Shown: positions 44,218 to 53,815 of the stretch, in pieces
Layout of the letters: the number at the start of each line of letters is the position of its first letter
Numbering within the stretch: position 1 is the first letter of the stretch
DNA from: an uncultured Bariatricus sp.
GTDB taxonomy: Bacteria > Bacillota > Clostridia > Lachnospirales > Lachnospiraceae
Direction of reading: 5' to 3'
Length of the DNA stretch: 64,000 bases
NCBI GenBank assembly: GCA_934320645.1
Contig: CAKRFP010000006.1
Coordinates: 1 to 64,000 of the forward strand
The notes under the pieces: generated by a model
Seen by the model: only the letters and a program-made list of their open reading frames with translations
What the model was told of the DNA's origin: nothing
The model's database searches: none
Program-made: the position numbers and the translations under genes

Positions 44218-45549
44218 ATGGAATTTATGACAGGTGTAAAAGAAAAAGAAACGCTGGAGCTTAGTGAATTACTGGAAGAGGGAAGACTTGGAGAAGAAGT
44301 GAAGGTAAATGGAGCCGTTCATACAATTCGTGACATGGGAACAGTCGCCTTCGTGATTCTGAGAAAACGGGAAGGTCTGGTCCAGTGTGTATACGAAGAA
44401 GGCGTTACAAAATTTGACTTGAAAGATTTAAGAGAAGCCGCTACAGTAGAAGTAACAGGAAAACTGACCGAATCAGAGAAGGCACCGAACGGAATTGAAA
44501 TCCGTCTGAGTGAGATAAAAGTACTCAGTATGCCAAAAGACAGCCTTCCACTTGCTGTTTCAAAGTGGAAACTGAACACTTCACTTGAAGCGAAGCTGAA
44601 CTATCGTTCCATTTCTCTTCGAAACGTAAGGGAAAGAGCGAAGTTTAAAATTCAGGAAGGAATCGTAAGAGGCTTCAGAGAGTTCCTGTATAAAGAAGGT
44701 TTTACAGAAATTCATACCCCGAAGATCGGAGCAAAAGGAGCGGAAGGAGGATCTAACCTCTTCCGACTGGATTATTTCCATCGTCCGGCAGTGCTGGAAC
44801 AGAGTCCACAGCTGTACAAACAGATGATGGTTGGTGTCTTTGACAGAGTATTTGAGACAGGACCGGTATTCAGAGCAGAAAAACACAACACCAAGCGTCA
44901 TCTGAACGAATATACCAGTCTGGATTTTGAAATGGGTTATATCGACAGCTTTGAAGATATCATGGCGATGGAAACGGGCTTCCTTCAGTATACGATGGAG
45001 CTTCTGAAAAAGGATTATGCGAAGGAACTTAAAATCCTGGACGTGACACTTCCGGATGTCTCTAAAATTCCGGCAATCCGTTTTGATGAGGCAAAGCAGA
45101 AGGTTTCAGAAAAGTACGGACGTAAGATCCGCAATCCATTTGATCTGGAACCGGAGGAAGAGCATCTGATCGGACAGTATGCAAAAGAAGAATGGGGTTC
45201 TGATTTTGTATTTGTAACATACTACCCGTCAAAGAAGCGACCGTTCTATGCAATGGATGATCCACAGGATGAGAAATTCACACTCAGTTTTGACCTTTTG
45301 TTCCGTGGACTTGAGATCACGACCGGAGGACAGAGAATCCATGACTACGACATGCTGATGGAAAAGCTTGAAAAGCGGGGAATGACGGAAGAAGGACTGG
45401 AAACCTATCTGGATACATTCAAACATGGTATGCCGCCACATGGAGGTCTTGGAATCGGAATGGAACGTCTGACAATGCAGCTCCTTGGTGAAGATAATGT
45501 CCGTGAGACAACCCTTTTCCCAAGAGATTTAAGCAGACTTACACCGTAA
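44218..45549 (+). CDS. aspS: Non-discriminating aspartyl-tRNA synthetase (archaeal type)
   Basis: The 443-residue class II synthetase has an N-terminal OB fold (about 25-115) and a catalytic domain with FREFLYKEGFTEIHTPKI (motif 1), FETGPVFRAEKHNTKRHLNEYTSLDFE (motif 2, split here in reading) and GIGMERLTMQLL (motif 3). It lacks the GAD insertion of the bacterial type and has the length of archaeal/ND enzymes. Such an enzyme charges both tRNA-Asp and tRNA-Asn with Asp; the misacylated Asp-tRNA-Asn is then amidated by GatCAB, encoded downstream. AGGAGG precedes the ATG. Control is by the T-box. The non-discriminating nature is inferred from context. Confidence 0.85.
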   Translation: MEFMTGVKEKETLELSELLEEGRLGEEVKVNGAVHTIRDMGTVAFVILRKREGLVQCVYEEGVTKFDLKDLREAATVEVTGKLTESEKAPNGIEIRLSEIKVLSMPKDSLPLAVSKWKLNTSLEAKLNYRSISLRNVRERAKFKIQEGIVRGFREFLYKEGFTEIHTPKIGAKGAEGGSNLFRLDYFHRPAVLEQSPQLYKQMMVGVFDRVFETGPVFRAEKHNTKRHLNEYTSLDFEMGYIDSFEDIMAMETGFLQYTMELLKKDYAKELKILDVTLPDVSKIPAIRFDEAKQKVSEKYGRKIRNPFDLEPEEEHLIGQYAKEEWGSDFVFVTYYPSKKRPFYAMDDPQDEKFTLSFDLLFRGLEITTGGQRIHDYDMLMEKLEKRGMTEEGLETYLDTFKHGMPPHGGLGIGMERLTMQLLGEDNVRETTLFPRDLSRLTP

Positions 45550-45613
45550 TGACCGGGCTTCCTGTCTGGCCGGTAAAAAGGAGAGCTGACAAGAGGCAGC
45601 GGGGGAGGTCAAA

Positions 45614-46705
45614 ATGAGAAGAAGATGTTCTTTATGCGGAGGAAAATTAAACGGAAATATCTGCACGGAATGCGGACTTGATAATTCAAAGAATGATGAT
45701 CAGTATGTGACACTTGAAAATTCCGGTCATGAAGAGTCTCTGACACATGTACATACGGAAGAAGAAAAGCCGTATGAAGGAAAGACTATGACGCGGGAAA
45801 ATGTGCGCAAGGCGAAGAATGCAGATAAAAATGCAAAGAAAGCAGCTGCAAAAAAGGCGGCAGCAGGAAACCAGAGTTACAGTTATACATCATCTTCAAT
45901 GCAACAAAGCAGCAGACCGGTAAAAAAGAAAAGGAAGCTTGGAAAGTTTCTGATTGGCTTTGTGATCATTGCATCATTTGCAGGCGAGCTTGGTGGAAAG
46001 ATCATTCATGAGGTTCAGAATTATTTTGAAGACTATACATATGATGACAGTGACAGCTACACCGAGGATGATCCATACAGCGATGTGCAGGAAGTGATGC
46101 CGGATGACGGAGAAGTCTATGAGGCAGATCTGACAGCTGGTATTTATAAAGGCGGGGTACATATTCCGCAGGGAACCTACACACTGACCTGCAAAAGTGG
46201 AAGTGGTCAGGTAGAGCTGATAGACAGCAAAAATAATATCTGGGTGCAGTACAGTTTTGGTGATGACTACGATAATCCGGAAGAAGAAGTCAGTGACTTT
46301 GAAGTATTTTCGGGATGTTATGTGATGGTAGAGGATACACTGGAGCTTCACATGACAGCAGAGAATGCACAGATGGATCTGACAGCAATCGTAAATCCGC
46401 TTACAGAATCGAAAACCGTATCGGATAAATTTACAGTAGGAAAAGACGTATCTGCAGGTGTCTATGATGTGAAATGTGTGGAAGGTTTTGGGATTTTTGA
46501 TTATGACGTGACAGTAAGCGCCGGATACGAAAACTATATGGGAATGCTGATCGGTAATGAAGAGTCGGGGTTTCCACAGGAGCTGAAAAATATTGTCCTG
46601 ATCGATGGAACAGAAGTTGATCTGGAAGGACTTACAGTAGAACTTACACCGAGTGAGTGGATTGAATCGGAGAAGTACGAAAGCTTTTACGATAATTATT
46701 ATTAG
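45614..46705 (+). CDS. Zinc-ribbon membrane protein of unknown function
   Basis: The 363-residue protein starts with a zinc ribbon (CSLCGGKLNGNICTECG, residues 5-21), then a Lys/Ala-rich charged linker (about 60-110), one membrane segment (about 113-130) and an extracellular part with two similar beta-rich units. One has AGIYKGGVHIPQGTYTL (about 177-193), the other AGVYDVKCVEGFG. Such repeats occur in surface proteins of Lachnospiraceae; the function is unknown. It lies inside the aspS-gatCAB operon, 14 bp before gatC, without an obvious link to translation. GGGGGAGG precedes the ATG. Confidence 0.6.
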   Translation: MRRRCSLCGGKLNGNICTECGLDNSKNDDQYVTLENSGHEESLTHVHTEEEKPYEGKTMTRENVRKAKNADKNAKKAAAKKAAAGNQSYSYTSSSMQQSSRPVKKKRKLGKFLIGFVIIASFAGELGGKIIHEVQNYFEDYTYDDSDSYTEDDPYSDVQEVMPDDGEVYEADLTAGIYKGGVHIPQGTYTLTCKSGSGQVELIDSKNNIWVQYSFGDDYDNPEEEVSDFEVFSGCYVMVEDTLELHMTAENAQMDLTAIVNPLTESKTVSDKFTVGKDVSAGVYDVKCVEGFGIFDYDVTVSAGYENYMGMLIGNEESGFPQELKNIVLIDGTEVDLEGLTVELTPSEWIESEKYESFYDNYY

Positions 46706-46719
46706 AAAGGACGAGGACA

Positions 46720-47013
46720 ATGGCAAATAAGATTTCGGATGAAACAATCGAATACGTTGGAATCCTGGCGAAGCTGGAGCTTTCTGACGAAGAAAAAGAG
46801 CAGGCAAAGAAAGATATGGAAACCATGCTTGATTATATTGATACCCTGAATGAACTGGATACAGAAGGAATTGAACCGATGTCACATGTATTTCCGGTAA
46901 ATAACGTATTCCGTGAGGATGTAGTGACAAATGGAGACAATCACGAAGCAATGCTGGCAAATGCGCCGCAGCAGAAGGAACAGAGCTACAAAGTACCTAG
47001 AACATTCGCATAG
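46720..47013 (+). CDS. gatC: Asp/Glu-tRNA amidotransferase subunit C
   Basis: The 97-residue protein is GatC: EYVGILAKLELSDEEKEQ at the start, MLDYIDTLNELDTEGIEPM in the middle and VFREDV near the end. It wraps around GatA and stabilises the GatCAB complex. AAAGGACGAGG lies before the ATG, and gatA follows after 14 bp. Confidence 0.92.
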   Translation: MANKISDETIEYVGILAKLELSDEEKEQAKKDMETMLDYIDTLNELDTEGIEPMSHVFPVNNVFREDVVTNGDNHEAMLANAPQQKEQSYKVPRTFA

Positions 47014-47027
47014 GAGGAAATCGAAAG

Positions 47028-48518
47028 ATGGATTTGAAAAGTCTTACTGCCGTTGAACTTGGAAAAAAGATTCAGGCAAAAGAGGTTACAGTAAAAGAAG
47101 CAGTGGAAGCCTGCTTCACGCAGATTGATAAAGTAGAAAAAGAAGTAAACAGTTTTGTGTCACTTCAGAAAGAGGCAGCACTTAAAAGAGCAGAAGAGGT
47201 GCAGAAGCTGATTGATGATGGAACACTGACCGGACCGCTTGCAGGGGTACCGGTTGCGATCAAGGATAACATGTGTACGGAAGGTGTGACGACCACCTGC
47301 AGTTCAAAAATTCTGAGTAATTTTGTACCGACATTTTCAGCAGAAGCAGTTCTGAACCTGGAAAAAGCAGGTGCAGTTGTGATCGGAAAGACGAATATGG
47401 ATGAATTTGCGATGGGAAGCACGACTGAGACTTCTTATTATGGAGAGACAAAGAATCCGTGGAATCTGGAGCATGTACCGGGTGGATCTTCCGGTGGCTC
47501 CTGTGCGGCAGTTGCGGCTCTGGAAGTACCATATGCTCTTGGATCTGACACCGGCGGATCGATCCGTCAGCCAAGTTCTTACTGCGGAATCGTTGGAATC
47601 AAGCCAACCTACGGAACGGTATCCCGTTATGGACTGATCGCTTATGGATCATCTCTTGACCAGATCGGACCGGTTGCAAGGGACGTAACTGACTGTGCGA
47701 CGGTTCTTGAGATCATCGCATCCCATGATGTAAAAGACAGCACTTCGGTAGAACGCCAGGACACGGATTTTACAAGTGCGTTGGTAAACGATGTAAAAGG
47801 GATGAAAATCGGTATTCCAAAAGATTATTTTGAAGAAGGTCTGGACGAAGAAGTGAAAAAACCAATTCTGGAAGCCGCAGAGGTTCTGAAAAATGCAGGA
47901 GCTGAGATTGAAGAATTTGATCTTGGACTTGTAAAATATGCGATTCCGGCTTATTATGTCATCGCATCTGCTGAGGCAAGTTCCAACCTGTCCCGATTTG
48001 ACGGCGTCAAATACGGATATCGCACAAAGGATTATGAAGAACTGCACCAGATGTACAAAAAGACACGTTCGGAAGGCTTTGGACCGGAAGTAAAGCGCCG
48101 TATCATGCTTGGGTCTTTCGTACTCAGTTCCGGATATTATGATGCTTATTATCTGAAAGCACTCCGTACAAAAGCACTGATTAAAAAGGCATTTGACAGT
48201 GCATTTGCAAAATACGATATGATCCTTGCTCCGGCAGCACCGACGACAGCACCAAAGCTTGGCTCTTCCTTAAGTGATCCGATCAAAATGTATCTGGGTG
48301 ACATTTATACGATTTCCGTCAACCTGGCAGGACTTCCGGGGATCAGTATTCCGGTTGGACTGGATGCGAAAGGACTTCCAGTTGGAATGCAGCTCATTGG
48401 AGACTGTTTCCAGGAGAAGAAGCTTTTCCAGGCAGCTTATACTTATGAGTGCCTGACAGAGAAAAAATGGGTATCTATGTACGACAAAACAGAAGCGACC
48501 GGAAAGGAGGAAGCGTAG
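47028..48518 (+). CDS. gatA: Asp/Glu-tRNA amidotransferase subunit A
   Basis: The 496-residue protein is the amidase subunit, freeing ammonia from glutamine. The Ser-cisSer-Lys triad is visible in GVPVAIKDNMC (Lys, about residue 79), GGSSGGSCAAVAA (about 153-165) and GSDTGGSIRQPSSYCG (about 174-189). It works with GatB and GatC to turn Asp-tRNA-Asn into Asn-tRNA-Asn and Glu-tRNA-Gln into Gln-tRNA-Gln. AGGAGG precedes the ATG, and gatB begins directly after its stop. Confidence 0.95.
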   Translation: MDLKSLTAVELGKKIQAKEVTVKEAVEACFTQIDKVEKEVNSFVSLQKEAALKRAEEVQKLIDDGTLTGPLAGVPVAIKDNMCTEGVTTTCSSKILSNFVPTFSAEAVLNLEKAGAVVIGKTNMDEFAMGSTTETSYYGETKNPWNLEHVPGGSSGGSCAAVAALEVPYALGSDTGGSIRQPSSYCGIVGIKPTYGTVSRYGLIAYGSSLDQIGPVARDVTDCATVLEIIASHDVKDSTSVERQDTDFTSALVNDVKGMKIGIPKDYFEEGLDEEVKKPILEAAEVLKNAGAEIEEFDLGLVKYAIPAYYVIASAEASSNLSRFDGVKYGYRTKDYEELHQMYKKTRSEGFGPEVKRRIMLGSFVLSSGYYDAYYLKALRTKALIKKAFDSAFAKYDMILAPAAPTTAPKLGSSLSDPIKMYLGDIYTISVNLAGLPGISIPVGLDAKGLPVGMQLIGDCFQEKKLFQAAYTYECLTEKKWVSMYDKTEATGKEEA

Positions 48519-49952
48519 ATGTCAAGACAGTATGAAACCGTAATCGGACTGGAAGTTCATGTAGAACTGGCAACAAAGACAAAGATTTTCTGTGGATGCA
48601 GTACTGCATTCGGGGGTGCACCGAATACACATACCTGCCCGGTATGTACCGGTATGCCGGGCTCCCTTCCGGTATTAAATAAAAAAGTAGTAGAATATGC
48701 GATGGCAGTAGGACTTGCGACAAACTGTAAGATCACACAGGTGTGCAAATTCGACCGTAAGAACTATTTCTATCCGGATAACCCGCAGAACTATCAGATT
48801 TCACAGCTCTATCTGCCAATCGCGAGAGACGGCTATGTAGAGATTGAAGTCGGAGAGCAGAAGAAAAAAGTCCGTATCCATGAGATGCATATGGAAGAGG
48901 ATGCCGGAAAGCTGATCCATGATGAGTGGGAGGACTGCTCTTTAGTAGATTATAACCGAAGTGGGGTTCCGCTGATCGAGATTGTATCGGAGCCGGATAT
49001 GCGTTCGGCAGATGAAGTCATTGCTTATCTGGAAAAATTGCGTATGATCTGCCAGTATCTGGGAGCATCGGACTGTAAGCTTCAGGAAGGATCCATGCGA
49101 GCAGACGTCAATCTTTCGGTTCGTGAAGTAGGTGCTTCTGAGTTTGGAACACGTACTGAGATGAAGAACCTGAACTCCTTTAAAGCGATTACACATGCGA
49201 TCGAAGGAGAGAGACAGAGACAGATCGAACTCATCGAAGAAGGAAAGAAAGTCATTCAGGAAACCAGAAGATGGGATGATAATAAAGAATATTCTTATGC
49301 AATGCGTTCCAAAGAGGATGCGCAGGATTACCGTTATTTCCCGGAACCGGATCTAGTACCGATCGTGATCAGTGATGAGTGGATCCAGAAGATCAAAGAC
49401 CAGCAGCCGGAGCTGAGAAACGAAAAGCTTGCGCGCTATGAGAAAGATTATGACATTCCTCGTTATGATGCAGAGATCATTACCGGAACGAAGAAGATGG
49501 CTGATCTTTTTGAGGCGACCTGCGCAATCTGTAATAAGCCGAAAAAAGTATCGAACTGGCTGATGGTGGAAACCATGCGCCTGTTAAATGAAAACGGACA
49601 GGAGCCGGCAGATATTAAATTTTCACCGGAGAACCTTGCAAAACTGATCGAACTTGCAGATGCGGGAACCATCAACAGTTCTGTAGCAAAAGAGGTATTT
49701 GAAAAGGTATTCGCAGAGGATGTGGATCCGGAAAAATATGTAGAGGATCACGGGCTGAAGACCGTCAACGATGAAGGTGCGCTTCGCACGCTCGCAGAAG
49801 AAGTGATTGCAAAGAATCCAAAAGCAGTGGAAGATTTCAAGGGCGGAAAAGAAAAAGCACTTGGAGCACTGGTTGGACAGATCATGAAGGCAATGAAAGG
49901 AAAAGCAAATCCGGGTATGGTTAATGAACTTCTCAGAGAGATGCTGAAATAA
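48519..49952 (+). CDS. gatB: Asp/Glu-tRNA amidotransferase subunit B
   Basis: The 477-residue protein is the kinase/amidotransferase subunit. Motifs include GLEVHVELATKTKIFCGC (residues 9-26), PVCTGMPGSLPVLN, the KLIHDEWEDCSLVDYNRSGVPL segment and the C-terminal YqeY-like helical tail (about 330-477). The zinc Cys pairs of the cradle domain are visible (CGC, CPVC). The start codon touches the gatA stop, with AAAGGAGGAAG inside gatA. It ends the operon. Confidence 0.95.
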   Translation: MSRQYETVIGLEVHVELATKTKIFCGCSTAFGGAPNTHTCPVCTGMPGSLPVLNKKVVEYAMAVGLATNCKITQVCKFDRKNYFYPDNPQNYQISQLYLPIARDGYVEIEVGEQKKKVRIHEMHMEEDAGKLIHDEWEDCSLVDYNRSGVPLIEIVSEPDMRSADEVIAYLEKLRMICQYLGASDCKLQEGSMRADVNLSVREVGASEFGTRTEMKNLNSFKAITHAIEGERQRQIELIEEGKKVIQETRRWDDNKEYSYAMRSKEDAQDYRYFPEPDLVPIVISDEWIQKIKDQQPELRNEKLARYEKDYDIPRYDAEIITGTKKMADLFEATCAICNKPKKVSNWLMVETMRLLNENGQEPADIKFSPENLAKLIELADAGTINSSVAKEVFEKVFAEDVDPEKYVEDHGLKTVNDEGALRTLAEEVIAKNPKAVEDFKGGKEKALGALVGQIMKAMKGKANPGMVNELLREMLK

Positions 49953-49987
49953 AAATCAGACTGACAGAAATCTTTTGTGGAATAAAT

Positions 49988-50036
49988 AAGAAAAACGAGC
50001 AAATGTCATACAAAAAGGCATTTGCTCGTTTTTTAT
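49988..50036. terminator. Bidirectional terminator between gatB and pstB
   Basis: AAAAACGAGCAAATG pairs with CATTTGCTCGTTTTTT around a loop of about 13 bases, between convergent operons. Confidence 0.85.
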
Positions 50037-50767
50037 TACATATACTGTATCTGCTCTTTCGCCAGTTCTGATGCCGGATTCGCAAAGAACTGTTCTTTTT
50101 CTGTCACTTCCAGTACTTTCCCCTGATCCATAAAGATCACCTGATCGGCAATTCGCTTTGCCTGAGCCAGATTGTGGGTGACAATAACAAAGGTATATTG
50201 TTTTTTTAATTCCAGAAGAGTCTCTTCGATCGCAATTGTATTTTTCATATCCAGTGCGGAGCACGGTTCGTCAAGAAGCAAGATTTCCGGATCGGCACAG
50301 AAGCTTCGTGCGATAGCAAGACGCTGTTTTTGTCCGCCGGATAATTTGAGGGCAGATTTTTTCAGCTGGTCTTTGACCTCATTGTAGAGCCTTGCTTTCT
50401 GTAAGGATTCAGTGATTTTTTCGGAAATCTCTTTTTTATCACGGACGCCGTGATATTTCAGCACGTAAGACAGATTTTTCTCAATACTGTGTGGGAAAGC
50501 AATCGGCTGTTGGAAGACCATGCCAACACGCCTTCTGAGTTCTTCTTTCGGAAGAGATTTGATGTCGGTTCCTTCTAAAGTAATTGTTCCTGAGAGATAG
50601 CCGCCTTCTTCTTCTACCATTCGGTTTAGGGTTTTCAGAAAAGTTGTTTTTCCGCAGCCGGACTGACCAACGATGGCTGTAATCTGTCCTTTCGGGATCG
50701 TCAGGCTGATTCCGTGAAGAATTTCGTGTTTTCCAAATCCACATTTTAGATTTTCTATATTCAGCAT
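50036..50767 (-). CDS. pstB: Phosphate ABC transporter ATP-binding protein
   Basis: The 243-residue ATPase has Walker A GQSGCGKTTFLK (about 35-46), VGMVFQQPIAFPHSIEKN, signature LSGGQKQRLAIAR and Walker B ILLLDEPCSALD. It powers the PstCA channel. It is the last gene of pstS-pstC-pstA-pstB and starts one base after pstA ends. No phoU follows, which is unusual for a pst operon. Its stop codon is within the terminator shared with gatB. Confidence 0.88.
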   Translation of the reverse strand: MLNIENLKCGFGKHEILHGISLTIPKGQITAIVGQSGCGKTTFLKTLNRMVEEEGGYLSGTITLEGTDIKSLPKEELRRRVGMVFQQPIAFPHSIEKNLSYVLKYHGVRDKKEISEKITESLQKARLYNEVKDQLKKSALKLSGGQKQRLAIARSFCADPEILLLDEPCSALDMKNTIAIEETLLELKKQYTFVIVTHNLAQAKRIADQVIFMDQGKVLEVTEKEQFFANPASELAKEQIQYM

Positions 50768-50768
50768 A

Positions 50769-51602
50769 TCAGTTGTCCTTTCGTAGATAGGTGATAAATT
50801 TACATATTAACTGGATGATGAGCAGGAAGAGCATCAGTACAAATGCGGTTCCATAAGCATAATCCAGAGAAAATCCGTTGTTCACAAGGATATACAGGTG
50901 ATATGGAAGTGACATGAACGGATCGGAGAGAGAATGCGGAACATCTGCCTGCATGACAGCTCCGGTGTATAAAATCGGTGCAACGGCACCCATGCCGTAT
51001 GCCATTCCAAGCGCAACGGTTCCGAGAAGCTCTACAAAGCAGACCGGAAGGATCAGTTTCCGGAGGGCATACTCACGGGAAAGTCCGAGACTTAGGGAGT
51101 TATTCATATATTCGCGCCCCTTCTCTTCCAGAATCTTTTCTGCTCGGATTGCAACAAAAGGAATGATCATTGCTGCAACACACAGTGCCGAACACAGAAG
51201 GCTGCGGCTAAGTCCAAAACGGTAGATCAGAAGCGTATATCCAACCAGCCCGAACAGGATCGAAGGGATTCCGGAAAGCCCGGTGATCGCCATATTTACA
51301 GGGACGGAAAATCGTTTTCCGGTGCTGTAAAATACAAGATAAATGGCAGCACCGATACCAAGGATACCGCCGATCAGTGCGGAAAGTGCACCAAGGTAAA
51401 TGGAACCCATCAGTGCCGGATAGATACCGCCTGCAGTTCCAAGTGGAACACCTGCAGGCTTGTCCAGAAGGAAGGACAGGTTAAATACCTTTTTCCCTTT
51501 CCAGAAGACATACAGGAAAAGGAAGAGTGTGACAGCGATCACGCAAAGTCCGAGTATGGTAAGAATCAGGCGTGTGAAAAATTTCTGCAGTTTAGTTCTC
51601 AT
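50769..51602 (-). CDS. pstA: Phosphate ABC transporter permease PstA
   Basis: The 277-residue protein has six membrane segments and the permease EAA-type loop around YMNNSLSLGLSREYALRKLILPV (about 168-190). It forms the membrane channel together with PstC. Its start overlaps the end of pstC by 11 bp, showing translational coupling. Confidence 0.88.
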   Translation of the reverse strand: MRTKLQKFFTRLILTILGLCVIAVTLFLFLYVFWKGKKVFNLSFLLDKPAGVPLGTAGGIYPALMGSIYLGALSALIGGILGIGAAIYLVFYSTGKRFSVPVNMAITGLSGIPSILFGLVGYTLLIYRFGLSRSLLCSALCVAAMIIPFVAIRAEKILEEKGREYMNNSLSLGLSREYALRKLILPVCFVELLGTVALGMAYGMGAVAPILYTGAVMQADVPHSLSDPFMSLPYHLYILVNNGFSLDYAYGTAFVLMLFLLIIQLICKFITYLRKDN

Positions 51603-52467
51603 GGGTGGAAAGCCTCCTTTTCAGAAGATAGCTGATACCGAGTACGATGAAAAGAATCACAAGCAGCACAGCATTTGCAACGTAAAGTACGGAGAGGTGA
51701 AGGCTTCCGTATTCAATACTTCCCATTTCCAGTGCGGTGAGGGCAGGAAGTGTCTGACCTCGTCCAAGGAGTTTGGGATAAATCGGGGAATTACCGATTA
51801 CCATCATGACTGCCATTGTCTCACCAAGTGCACGGCCGAACGCCATCATTGCACCAGCAATGATTCCCGGACGGATTGCCGGAAGAATAAAATGCAGCAG
51901 GGTGAATTCTTTGGAGAATCCGAGTGTGATCGCGCTGAATTCGTAAGTCTTCCGTGCAGTCTGCAGGGATTCATGACAGGTGGAAATAACGAATGGTAAA
52001 AGCATGATCCCAAGCACGATCCCGGCTGCCAGGATACACTGACCGGCTGTCATATGGAGATGGGTGGCAAAGGCTTTTACAAGAACCGTAAGTCCGATGA
52101 ATCCGAAGATGACGGACGGGATTCCTGCAACCAGATCGATGAACGCAAGGAATACGGATGCCATCTTTTTTGGAAGGTAATAGTCCAGAAAGCAGGCACA
52201 GGCAACGCCGAAGATGAGTGCGAGGACAACTGCGATCGCTGAGACATAAAGGGTACCGGCAATCGCCGGTAAAAGTCCGTACTGCGGTTTCTGACTGACC
52301 GGACGCCATTCAGTGGAAGGCAGGAACATTTTGATCCCAAGCTGTGAAATGGCAGGAATACTTTCTTTCACAATATGGATCAGCATGACTGCCATCAGTG
52401 CCGTTACGAAAAAGGCAGCCAGATAAATGATTCCTTTGCTGAATTTATCTGAAAGTTTCTTAAACAT
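51592..52467 (-). CDS. pstC: Phosphate ABC transporter permease PstC
   Basis: The 291-residue protein has six membrane segments and the family loop ESLQTARKTYEFSAITLGFSKEFTL (about 170-195). The segment FLPSTEWRPVSQKPQYGLLPAI (about 49-70) is characteristic of PstC. It pairs with PstA. It lies 136 bp from pstS, with a terminator in that gap. Confidence 0.9.
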   Translation of the reverse strand: MFKKLSDKFSKGIIYLAAFFVTALMAVMLIHIVKESIPAISQLGIKMFLPSTEWRPVSQKPQYGLLPAIAGTLYVSAIAVVLALIFGVACACFLDYYLPKKMASVFLAFIDLVAGIPSVIFGFIGLTVLVKAFATHLHMTAGQCILAAGIVLGIMLLPFVISTCHESLQTARKTYEFSAITLGFSKEFTLLHFILPAIRPGIIAGAMMAFGRALGETMAVMMVIGNSPIYPKLLGRGQTLPALTALEMGSIEYGSLHLSVLYVANAVLLVILFIVLGISYLLKRRLSTHEN

Positions 52468-52563
52468 AGTAAATCCTTTCTATGTATGATGCAGGACAGA
52501 CAGCGCTGTCCGGATACAAATCAAAATTGATCCCTGGGATTAACCAGCGACATATAGCAAGAA

Positions 52564-52592
52564 AAAGGGGTGTGTCTTTGCACACCCCTTTC
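52564..52592 (-). terminator. Attenuating terminator between pstS and pstC
   Basis: On the minus strand AAGGGGTGTG and CACACCCCTT enclose a short loop and are followed by a run of T. It directly follows the pstS stop, so some transcripts should end there and pstS should be made in excess over the permease genes. Confidence 0.75.
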
Positions 52593-52603
52593 ATATCAGA
52601 AGA

Positions 52604-53539
52604 TTATTTCATAGGAATGAATCCCATATCTTCTACAGTTTTCTGTCCTTCATCACCAAGAACGTAATCAAGGAAAGCCTGCTGTACATCTGTCGGATCA
52701 CCAGAACCTACAAGAAGAAGTGGTCTCTGGATGATGTAAGATCCATCAAGAATGTTTTCTTTTGTTGCAGCAACACCGTTTACTTTCAGTGGAGTTACTT
52801 TTCCTTCGTTCTGGTTAGCAACACCAAATGAAGCATATCCGATTGCGTACTGGTTATCAATGATATCCTGAACAAGTTCACCCATAGAAGAAGCCTGGAT
52901 CGCATCCGCTTTTACATCTGTGTCACCCATGATATTCTTCTGGAATACTTCGTGAGCTCCACCGTTGATATCACGTGTAATAACAACAACTTCTTCGTCA
53001 GGAAGAGATGAGTCAAGATCTTTCCATGTAGCATATTCGCCGGAGAAAAGTCCTACGATCTGTTCCGTTGTAAGGTCATCAAGGATATCATTTACCGGAT
53101 TAGCCGGGTTTACTGCGATCGTCAGAGCATCGATACCAACCTGGTATTCTTTTTCGTCTTTGATTGCTTCTTTTTCTTCATCCTTTACGCTTCTTGCAAC
53201 CATACCAAATGTTGCAGTTCCGTCGATAACGGCTTTGGTTCCCTGTCCGGATCCGCCTGCTGAAACGTAGATTGCGATATCTTCTTTTGGAAGAGATGAA
53301 TCATATGCATCCCATGTTCCATAAGTATCAAAGAATGTAGTAGCCATAGAAGTGATAACCGGTGCTAAAGTAGAAGATCCGTTGAATAAGATCTGATTGC
53401 TGTCAGAATCAGCAGATGCTTCTGTCTTTGTTTCTTCTTTCTTGCTGTCAGCCTGATCTGACTTGCTGCTTCCGCATCCTACTGCCATAGATGATACCAT
53501 AGCAAGTGTAAGAGCGATTGATAAAAATCTCTTTTTCAT
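52604..53539 (-). CDS. pstS: Phosphate-binding lipoprotein PstS
   Basis: The 311-residue protein begins with a lipoprotein signal (MKKRFLSIALTLAMVSSMAVGC, Cys at residue 22), then a Ser/Lys/Glu linker and a periplasmic-binding fold. NGSSTLAPVI (about 55-64), SAGGSGQGTKAVIDG (about 95-109) and DINGGAHEVFQKNI match phosphate-contact regions of PstS. It catches phosphate outside the membrane for PstCAB. The ATG at 53539 has GGGAGGAAT upstream; the frame runs back to 53647. Confidence 0.9.
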   Translation of the reverse strand: MKKRFLSIALTLAMVSSMAVGCGSSKSDQADSKKEETKTEASADSDSNQILFNGSSTLAPVITSMATTFFDTYGTWDAYDSSLPKEDIAIYVSAGGSGQGTKAVIDGTATFGMVARSVKDEEKEAIKDEKEYQVGIDALTIAVNPANPVNDILDDLTTEQIVGLFSGEYATWKDLDSSLPDEEVVVITRDINGGAHEVFQKNIMGDTDVKADAIQASSMGELVQDIIDNQYAIGYASFGVANQNEGKVTPLKVNGVAATKENILDGSYIIQRPLLLVGSGDPTDVQQAFLDYVLGDEGQKTVEDMGFIPMK

Positions 53540-53745
53540 TGTATGTATTCCTCCCTGAATAAAATTTACATATCTAAAATAGAAATATAACATTCTTTTA
53601 ATAAAATGTATGTTGCATGGACAACATTTTTTATAGATAATCCGCATGAATGATATAGAATATATCTATACACTAAATATCTATGGAAGGAATGGGAAAG
53701 CCATGCTATACTGTACATACGAATATGTGTTTGGTTTTTATTCTA

Positions 53746-53800
53746 CGGGAACTTCCTGTGAAATAAAAGGTATTGCGTGCCATAGGTGCACATTTTTTAA
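53746..53800 (+). repeat. Dispersed repeat B, third copy
   Basis: GGAACTTCCTGTGAAATAAA, then a GCGTGCC...GGTGCAC part, matches the copy at 42281-42340 and partly that at 27660-27700. It lies immediately before the MrfA-like helicase gene. Confidence 0.5.
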
Positions 53801-53815
53801 ATTATGGAGGAATTC

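Noticed and set aside
53611..53640. Terminator-like ATGTTG...CAACAT followed by T run upstream of pstS
   Set aside because: It points away from pstS on the plus strand with no gene upstream to terminate; probably chance or a minor regulatory hairpin.
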